Source: Bifidobacterium mellis (lineage in GTDB: Bacteria; Actinomycetota; Actinomycetes; Actinomycetales; Bifidobacteriaceae). From it: a DNA stretch of 64,000 nt. This document shows, piece by piece, positions 57,224 through 64,000 of this stretch. The DNA lies in NCBI RefSeq assembly GCF_000967265.1, contig NZ_KQ033885.1:1717538-1781537 (forward strand), written 5' to 3'. Numbering within the stretch: the stretch's first letter is position 1; every line of letters starts with the position of its first letter. Below the pieces are notes generated by a model, which saw only the letters and a list, made by a program, of their open reading frames with translations, did no database searches and was not told the DNA's origin. The position numbers and the translations under genes were made by a program.

Positions 57224-57894
57224 TGCGGCCACACCCTGCCGATGGTCTCCCGCAGGTCGGTGGCGGCGGCCAGGGGGTCATCAGCCTTGACGATGCCGCG
57301 GCCCGAGATCACCACTCCGACGGGCACTCCTTGGAAGAAGGGCAGGTCCTTGGCTGTGACCCCGCCGGTCACGGTGACCTTGAAGCCCATCTGGTGCAAC
57401 TGGCGGATGCGGTCCTTATCGTTCTCCCCCCAGGTCAGTTTGCCGGCCGCTTCCGCATCTCGAGAACGGTGGACGATGACCTGGGTGGCCCCTAGTCGCC
57501 GCCACTCGCGCGCCTGTTCGGGGTTGTAGGTCTCCCCAAGCTCAATCTGGACCTCGCCGCCAAACTCCTGGGCCACCTTCACCACCTGCTCGACCGTGGT
57601 CATGCTGGCCCCGGCAACCACCGAGACCCAGCTGGCACCCGCCTCGAAGCAGGCGCGGGAGATGACCGCTCCGGCCTCGGCGATCCTGACATCCGCCAGG
57701 ATGGTCTTGTTGGGATAGAGGGCACGAATCTCGCGCACGGCCCTCAGCCCTTCGGCGATGATCAGGACGGTTCCGCACTCGATGACATCCACCTGGCTGA
57801 CGGCCGCGTTCAGAGGCCTCAGGGCCGAGGGCATGTCAAAGGTGTCCAGGGCGATCTGGAGCTGGGGACGTTCCAGGGTCTTGTCTGCTGCCAT
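57220..57894 (-). CDS. ulaD: 3-keto-L-gulonate-6-phosphate decarboxylase family, UlaD-type with altered active site
   Basis: An orotidine-decarboxylase-suprafamily barrel of 224 residues. It aligns along its length with UlaD/SgbH: VDVIECGTVLI, ILADVRIAEAGAVISRACFEAGASWVSVV, FGGEVQIELGE, VIVHRSRDAEAAG, MGFKVTVTGGVTAKDLPFFQGVP. In E. coli UlaD the catalytic set is Glu33, Asp62-x-Lys64-x-x-Asp67. Here it is Glu39, Asp68-x-Arg70-x-x-Glu73, so the lysine is arginine and the last aspartate is glutamate. Other pocket residues are kept. It would decarboxylate 3-keto-L-gulonate 6-phosphate or a related ketoacid phosphate to L-xylulose 5-phosphate. Five bases after the lactonase gene. Confidence 0.88.
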   Translation of the reverse strand: MAADKTLERPQLQIALDTFDMPSALRPLNAAVSQVDVIECGTVLIIAEGLRAVREIRALYPNKTILADVRIAEAGAVISRACFEAGASWVSVVAGASMTTVEQVVKVAQEFGGEVQIELGETYNPEQAREWRRLGATQVIVHRSRDAEAAGKLTWGENDKDRIRQLHQMGFKVTVTGGVTAKDLPFFQGVPVGVVISGRGIVKADDPLAAATDLRETIGRVWPQ

Positions 57895-57899
57895 TGGAA

Positions 57900-58889
57900 T
57901 CAGGCCTCCTTACGGAAGGAGAAGAAGTTGTGGGCATTGCGGATGAGCAGCTTGTCCACGTAGTCGGGATCAAAGCCTTCGGCAATCATTCGGGGGCCGT
58001 CCACTGCCGGGTTGTAGTCCACGCCACTCACAGAGCCGTAGACCTTCTGGTAGGAGCGCTTGCCGGAGTCCGTGCCCAGGAGGATCCGGTCCTCATAGCC
58101 GTCTTTCTTGAATGCCTTGAGCTCCATCATCCTGTTGGAATCTGGCTGATACTTGATCCTGTTGGTTCCGTCGATCTCCAGATAGACGCCCAGATCCAGG
58201 ATCTCCTCCAGGTAGTAGACATCAGCGTTGCGCTGGATGTGGCCGATGGCGATCTGATCGGCGGGGACCCCCAGTCCGATCAGGGTCTGGGCCTGTTCCA
58301 GGCCACAGGTTCCATAAGTGGTATGCGTGTTGATGGGCGCGCCGGTCTCGATGGCCGCCTTGGCGGCAGCCTCCATGCACTTGTGTTCGAAGGGCGTGAT
58401 CTCTCCGTAAGCAGTGCCGATCTTGATGACGCCTGCCTTGTAGGGGCTGCGATCCACCAGAGGACCGGTGTAGTCGTTGCGGTCGATACCCTCGCGGATA
58501 TCGGCGATGACCAGGTCGGCGATCTGATCGACACTGTAGCGGTTGATCCAGTGGGACTGGGTCTCCAGGTAGACATGCTCACGATGGAAGCCGGTGGCTC
58601 CGATGATCTGCAGGTTCTCCACCGAGCGGGCCACCTCGGCCAGCTTCTCGATGTCACGGCCGCAGTTGATGGGGCACATATCGACCACGGTGCCGCCCTG
58701 CTTGCTCCAGTTCAGCGAGGCCTTGGCGAAATAGCCGGCCTCGGTCTCCGCCTTCTCGACCGAATCCAGTTGATGGTCCTTGTCCAGGTAGACCTCACCG
58801 GCCCCCACCCGGATCAGATGGTCGTGGCTGTTGACTACGCCAAGCGTGCTCGGGTCGACATCTCCCAGAATGGTTCGTGCGAATGCCAT
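57900..58889 (-). CDS. Phosphotriesterase-family hydrolase, probable sugar lactonase
   Basis: A binuclear-metal TIM-barrel hydrolase of 329 residues of the phosphotriesterase/lactonase family. All metal ligands are visible: H-x-H in VVNSHDHLIRVG, bridging Lys in AGVIKIGTAYG, His in INTHTTYGT and IGHIQRNAD, and Asp in LLGTDSGKR. AAAGGAG precedes the ATG at 58889. It is the first gene of the operon and 5 bases ahead of ulaD. Since no UlaG (ascorbate-6-phosphate lactonase) is present, this protein probably opens the lactone of ascorbate 6-phosphate or a similar sugar acid; this is inference from family and context. Confidence 0.85.
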   Translation of the reverse strand: MAFARTILGDVDPSTLGVVNSHDHLIRVGAGEVYLDKDHQLDSVEKAETEAGYFAKASLNWSKQGGTVVDMCPINCGRDIEKLAEVARSVENLQIIGATGFHREHVYLETQSHWINRYSVDQIADLVIADIREGIDRNDYTGPLVDRSPYKAGVIKIGTAYGEITPFEHKCMEAAAKAAIETGAPINTHTTYGTCGLEQAQTLIGLGVPADQIAIGHIQRNADVYYLEEILDLGVYLEIDGTNRIKYQPDSNRMMELKAFKKDGYEDRILLGTDSGKRSYQKVYGSVSGVDYNPAVDGPRMIAEGFDPDYVDKLLIRNAHNFFSFRKEA

Positions 58890-58999
58890 GTGAACTCCTT
58901 TGTTGTTTGTGCTCTGCGATTTCGCTGCACCGGTCATCAGGCTTTTCCTTCCGGTGCCCCTGACAGGAAAAAGACTATGTGAGCCATCGGAGAACAACA

Positions 59000-59027
59000 A
59001 GGATATCGATGAACATATGTACTTCAA
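59000..59027 (-). promoter_or_regulatory. Promoter and operator of the sugar-acid operon
   Basis: On the minus strand TTGAAG (59027-59022) and TATCCT (59005-59000) are 16 bases apart. The word TGAACATATGTAC (59010-59022, plus strand) fills the spacer and reaches the -35, so a bound regulator would block or reposition polymerase. The same word occurs inverted at 59130-59142. Confidence 0.6.
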
Positions 59028-59107
59028 CTGTGGCTTTAATTTTTTATATATTCCATTGTCACCATTAAAAAAGGCATTCTTTAGACCAATCAGAGCAGTT
59101 AGACTGT

Positions 59108-59142
59108 TTGTTACAGATTTTGATAACATGTACATATGTTCA
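59108..59142 (+). promoter_or_regulatory. Promoter and operator of the SorC-family regulator gene
   Basis: GTACATATGTTCA (59130-59142) is the exact reverse complement of the 13-bp word at 59010-59022. TTGTTA (59108-59113) and TACATA (59131-59136), 17 bases apart, form a plausible promoter whose -10 lies inside the operator, so the regulator probably controls itself. The start codon follows about 15 bases after the expected transcript start. Confidence 0.55.
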
Positions 59143-59156
59143 GCGATTTACAGATG

Positions 59157-60176
59157 ATGACCACTTCCGATGCCCGCAAGCGGGTCCAGCTGCTTCTTCG
59201 CGTAGCCCGCATGTATTACCAGGATCACATGCTGCAGTCCCAGATCGCCACGGCGACAGGCTATTCCCGTCCCTCCGTCTCCCGAATGCTGAAAGAGGCC
59301 CAAGACAGAGGACTGGTGAAGATCTCCATTGAAGATCCGTTAGAGCGGCTTGAAGACCTGGAGTCCAGGCTGATTCGACAATTCAACCTCCGTTGCGCCC
59401 GGGTCTCGGAGCCACCGCAAGGATGCACCGGATATGACGTTGTGCCCCGAAGCGCAGCATCTCTCCTGGTTGAGCAGACCAGGCCCGACTCTTTGATAAC
59501 CGTCTCCAATGGCAACGCAGTCGCCTACACGGTTCGAGAAGTTCCCCTGCAAAACTGGGCAAAGTCCAAGGTCGTGCAGATGATCGGTTCCCTGTCGCCA
59601 ACCAATCCCATGACGGATTCCCCCGAGATATGCCGCATGCTGGCCCAACGACTGGGTGGCAGCTATTCCACGCTGCCGGTGCCCATGATCCTTTCCTCGA
59701 AACCCGTGGCTGAAGCCATGCGCAAAGAACGCCAGATCGCCGACACCCTGACTCTGGGCGGACATGCCGACGTTGCGGTGGTGGGAGTGGGGTCGGTCAA
59801 GGAGGGAAGGTCAGGACACATTTTCAAAGACTACGAGAACGCGGTTTTCATCAAGGAGGTGACCGAGCTCAAGGCTGTGGGACACATCTGCGGGCACCAC
59901 ATCGATGCCCAGGGTCGCCACATCCGAACCAGCCTGTGTGAACGCACTATATCGATTGAATTCGAACGCTTGAAGCGGATCCCTCTGGTCATAGGCGTGG
60001 CCTGGGGGCCGCAAAAAGTCGCCAGCATCCTCGCCTGTCTGCGGGCCGGGCTTATCTCTGCACTGGCAACCGACCGCGACACGGCCGAGGGGATACTCGA
60101 GCTGGATCAACGGCAGAGGAGCGCAGGCAGAAAAGCCTCACAAGCCTCGAGCCGAGCAGAGGCCAAGCAGGGCTGA
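59157..60176 (+). CDS. SorC/DeoR-type sugar-binding transcriptional regulator
   Basis: A 339-residue regulator. The N-terminal helix-turn-helix is LRVARMYYQDHMLQSQIATATGYSRPSVSRMLKEAQDRGLVKI, typical of SorC/DeoR_C proteins; the ligand domain follows from about residue 65 (LITVSNGNAVAYTVREV, VVQMIGSLSPTNP, ADVAVVGVGSV, GHICGHHIDAQGR, GVAWGPQKVASILACLRAGLISALATD), close to family motifs that bind phosphosugars. A short basic tail ends it. It is divergent from the lactonase-ulaDE operon and shares a region with two inverted operators. Start is one of two adjacent ATGs (59154/59157) with little leader. Inducer probably a sugar phosphate of the pathway. Confidence 0.92.
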   Translation: MTTSDARKRVQLLLRVARMYYQDHMLQSQIATATGYSRPSVSRMLKEAQDRGLVKISIEDPLERLEDLESRLIRQFNLRCARVSEPPQGCTGYDVVPRSAASLLVEQTRPDSLITVSNGNAVAYTVREVPLQNWAKSKVVQMIGSLSPTNPMTDSPEICRMLAQRLGGSYSTLPVPMILSSKPVAEAMRKERQIADTLTLGGHADVAVVGVGSVKEGRSGHIFKDYENAVFIKEVTELKAVGHICGHHIDAQGRHIRTSLCERTISIEFERLKRIPLVIGVAWGPQKVASILACLRAGLISALATDRDTAEGILELDQRQRSAGRKASQASSRAEAKQG

Positions 60177-60287
60177 CCCTGCATGAAAGCCATCGGGCAG
60201 ACGGGGCCTGGCAGAGCCGATCAGTGCATGCCCCAGGGGCAACACAGGATGCCTGAGCCATGCCACACAATCAGTCCAGATGCACGA

Positions 60288-61953
<1,666 letters not shown>

Positions 61954-61957
<4 letters not shown>

Positions 61958-62787
61958 GACCTTCCTTCCGTCATATCCCGTTGCCTGTCGGTGTGTGCAG
62001 CGGGGCGATCCGGCAACTGGCCGGTCTCCAGATTGGGAATCTTGTCGACATCGACATCGTCAGGCATGATCAGTGTGCCTGGACGATGGGAAAAGGAGCT
62101 GCGCACATGGATGGGCATACGGAAGCGCTGGGCATACTCCACGCAGCGCAGAGCCAGCACCTTGGATCCGCCGGCCGCCATCTCCAGCATCTCCTCGTAT
62201 GAGATGCGAGCGATTCTTCTGGCGGTGGGCACAATGCGCGGGTCGGCGGTAAAGACGCCATCCACATCGGTATAGATCTCGCAGACATCCGCATTGAGCG
62301 CCACAGCCAGAGCCACAGCCGAGGTGTCCGAGCCACCGCGGCCCAAGGTGGTTGCATCGCCGTCGGCGTTGACCCCTTGGAAGCCTGCCACAATCCCCAC
62401 TTCGCCTCGGTCCAGGGCCTTCATGACCCGCTGGGGGTGGACATGGCGGATGTGGGCTGCGCCGTAACGTGCATCAGTCATGAACCCCGCCTGCGAACCG
62501 GTGAAGGAATGGGCATGCTCGCCTTGCGCATGGATGCTCATGGCCAGCAGGCTCATGGAGATACGTTCCCCCGCCGTCATAAGCATGTCCATCTCGCGGG
62601 CCGGAGGATTGGAATCCACATCCATGGCCTGATCGATCAGATCGTCAGTGGTGTCCCCCATGGCGGAAACCACCACTGCGATGTCATTGCCAGCGCGCTT
62701 GGTATCAATGATGCGCTTGGCCACACGCTTGATGGAGTCCGAGTCCGCCACTGAGGACCCGCCATATTTCTGAACGATAAGTGCCAC
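61954..62787 (-). CDS. lysC: Aspartokinase catalytic subunit (split gene)
   Basis: Phosphorylates aspartate, first step of the aspartate family. The amino-acid kinase domain is complete: [96 protein letters not shown] and [22 protein letters not shown]. The frame stops after about 277 residues, before the ACT domains, which come from the next gene. In many actinobacteria both parts are one chain with an internal start for the beta subunit; here they are two genes. Start codon is GTG. Confidence 0.95.
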
Positions 62788-62841
62788 TGCTGTTCCATCC
62801 CGCGACGGTTAGGCCACTAGACCATCATCTGCAACATGTTG

Positions 62842-62856
62842 ATTATATGGATTATA
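62842..62856 (-). promoter_or_regulatory. Candidate lysC promoter -10 boxes
   Basis: Two TATAAT sequences lie on the minus strand at 62856-62851 and 62847-62842, about 55-65 bases ahead of the lysC GTG. No good -35 matches either. A perfect 10-bp palindrome CAACATGTTG (62832-62841) touches them. Confidence 0.4.
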
Positions 62857-62915
62857 CGAACGACACCGTTTTATCAGACCCTCTCCACCAACATGCGAAA
62901 CAATGACTGCAGGCC

Positions 62916-63518
62916 TTACAGATCGCGACGGCCGGAAATCGCCCGGCCAAGGGTGATCTCGTCAGCATATTCCAGATCACTGCCGACAGGCAGACCGCTG
63001 GCCAGCCTGGTGACCCGTAGATCCAACGGACCCAGCAGCCGTCCCAGGTAGGTGGTGGTGGCCTCGCCCTCGATGTTGGGATCAAGGGCCAGCATGACCT
63101 CCTTGACCTGATCGGTGCCCAACCGCTTCAAGAGCTCGGGAATGCGCAGATCGCCGGGGCCGACATTGGACATAGGGTCGATCGCCCCGCCCAACACATG
63201 ATAAAGACCCCGGTATTCTCCGGTACGCTCGATGCTCATGACGTCCTTGGGCTCCTCGACTACGCAGATAATGCTGCGGTCACGCCGCGGATCCTGACAG
63301 ATAGGGCATGGGCTGGTCTCGCAAACATTGCCGCAGATCTCGCAAAACCGGACTTTCTCCTTGGCCGCGACGATGGCATCGGCCAGATCCTGAGCGCTGC
63401 GCCGATCGGCACCCAGAATGTAGAAGGCGATGCGCTGTGCGCCCTTGGGACCAATGCCCGGCAGCTGGGCAAAGGCATCAATCAGCTCTTGAATGGCCCC
63501 ATCATAGGTAGCGGCCAT
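62916..63518 (-). CDS. recR: Recombination protein RecR
   Basis: RecR loads RecA with RecF/RecO during gap repair. The helix-hairpin-helix is [21 protein letters not shown], the zinc finger is [18 protein letters not shown], and the Toprim domain is [34 protein letters not shown]...[14 protein letters not shown]. 200 residues. GGAGG lies 6 bases before the ATG at 63518; the ATG one codon earlier overlaps the dnaX stop (ATGA), so coupling to dnaX is likely either way. Confidence 0.97.
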   Translation of the reverse strand: MAATYDGAIQELIDAFAQLPGIGPKGAQRIAFYILGADRRSAQDLADAIVAAKEKVRFCEICGNVCETSPCPICQDPRRDRSIICVVEEPKDVMSIERTGEYRGLYHVLGGAIDPMSNVGPGDLRIPELLKRLGTDQVKEVMLALDPNIEGEATTTYLGRLLGPLDLRVTRLASGLPVGSDLEYADEITLGRAISGRRDL

Positions 63519-64000
63519 CATTCACCTCCCTGTCGCTGCGCCTGTTCCTGCCGGCGCTTTTGGACGTTGATCGGATTCTGGGGATCGTCAGCAGCAAAAT
63601 CCTCCACCTTGGTCACGTCGAACATTTTGGTCAGTTCATCCTGGTTCATGGCATTGTCCGCCCCGAGTCTGGCATCGTCCATGGAATAGACATCGTCCTC
63701 GGGATCCACGGACGGCCTTGAGGCCTGGGAGGAGACTGCGGCAGACGATGCTCCATCCTGATCGGGACCGCTCGGGGCCGAACTAGCGAAGCCTGCTGGC
63801 ATTCCCCTGCCTTCAGCTCCAGAGACCTTTGCCGTTGTCTGGGGGCCATCCAAGCCATCGGCGGCAGCCGAACCACGATCGTCACCCTGCGCGTCCGACG
63901 AGATTGATACGCCGGTCGCCATGGCACCTTCCTCAGAAACCGATCCGGTCCCCGATGTCGGAGCCGAGGCTGCACCCGAGACGCTTCCCTGCCCGGACGA
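63518..64000 (-). CDS. dnaX: DNA polymerase III gamma/tau subunit, C-terminal end
   Basis: The gene enters from the right edge and stops at 63518. The visible 160 codons are a Ser/Ala/Gly/Asp-rich disordered segment ending with [33 protein letters not shown]. That ending and the overlap with recR match the dnaX-recR arrangement of bifidobacteria. No catalytic part is in the window, so the assignment rests on the tail and on synteny. The in-frame ATG at 63922 is not the gene start, since the frame stays open to the edge. Confidence 0.75.
   Translation of the reverse strand, partial: SSGQGSVSGAASAPTSGTGSVSEEGAMATGVSISSDAQGDDRGSAAADGLDGPQTTAKVSGAEGRGMPAGFASSAPSGPDQDGASSAAVSSQASRPSVDPEDDVYSMDDARLGADNAMNQDELTKMFDVTKVEDFAADDPQNPINVQKRRQEQAQRQGGE

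Overview
The window reads as chromosome of a high-GC Gram-positive actinobacterium, most likely a Bifidobacterium. Pointers are the dnaX-recR-aspartokinase-asd order with the aspartokinase split into two genes, the DUF2469 protein, the DUF5701 protein, the topA-tmk-holB cluster, the small SRP RNA, an HspR-type HAIR operator before clpB, and the pentose-phosphate outputs that would feed a phosphoketolase pathway. Most genes lie on the minus strand. I see no rRNA, prophage, insertion sequence or CRISPR array. One tRNA (Lys, anticodon CTT) and one SRP RNA are present. Species cannot be fixed from the sequence alone.

Layout. 1-8 kb: DUF2469 (partial), an acetyltransferase, the gatCAB amidotransferase, a two-gene ABC exporter with an unusual ATPase, a TrmH/SpoU methyltransferase and a PyrE-like protein. 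8.2-11.5 kb: an AT-richer segment with a polyprenyl-phosphate glycosyltransferase (GT2) and a large multispanning membrane protein. 11.5-22.5 kb: rmuC, a P-type ATPase homologue that has lost its catalytic residues, clpB with its HAIR operator, an FAH-family hydrolase, a YggS-type PLP protein, glutamyl-Q tRNA(Asp) synthetase and an amidohydrolase. 22.6-30.4 kb: a decayed aquaporin gene, then a LacI-controlled operon for nucleoside hydrolase, an MFS carrier and a complete ECF transporter. 30.6-41 kb: tRNA-Lys, fhs, a C69 dipeptidase, a PEBP-family protein, holB-tmk-topA, a PAP2 phosphatase and the SRP RNA. 41-50 kb: UDP-galactopyranose mutase, a TetR-MFS-GH51 arabinofuranosidase locus, myo-inositol-phosphate synthase and a class A penicillin-binding protein. 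50-60 kb: leuA, DUF5701, then a SorC-controlled sugar-acid operon (phosphotriesterase-like lactonase, UlaD, UlaE, PfkB kinase, MFS, AraD). 60-64 kb: asd, split aspartokinase, recR and the 3' end of dnaX.

The most interesting part is the 52.9-60.2 kb locus. It carries the three intracellular steps of L-ascorbate breakdown (decarboxylase, 3-epimerase, 4-epimerase to D-xylulose 5-phosphate) but no PTS and no UlaG. An MFS carrier, a PfkB kinase and a phosphotriesterase-family hydrolase stand in their place, and two inverted copies of a 13-bp operator flank the divergent promoters. The second is the nucleoside locus, where a 15-bp perfect inverted repeat overlaps a good sigma-70 promoter ahead of the nucleoside hydrolase-MFS-ECF operon. 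Several genes keep their fold but have lost or changed catalytic residues (P-type ATPase, ABC ATPase, PyrE-like protein, UlaD).
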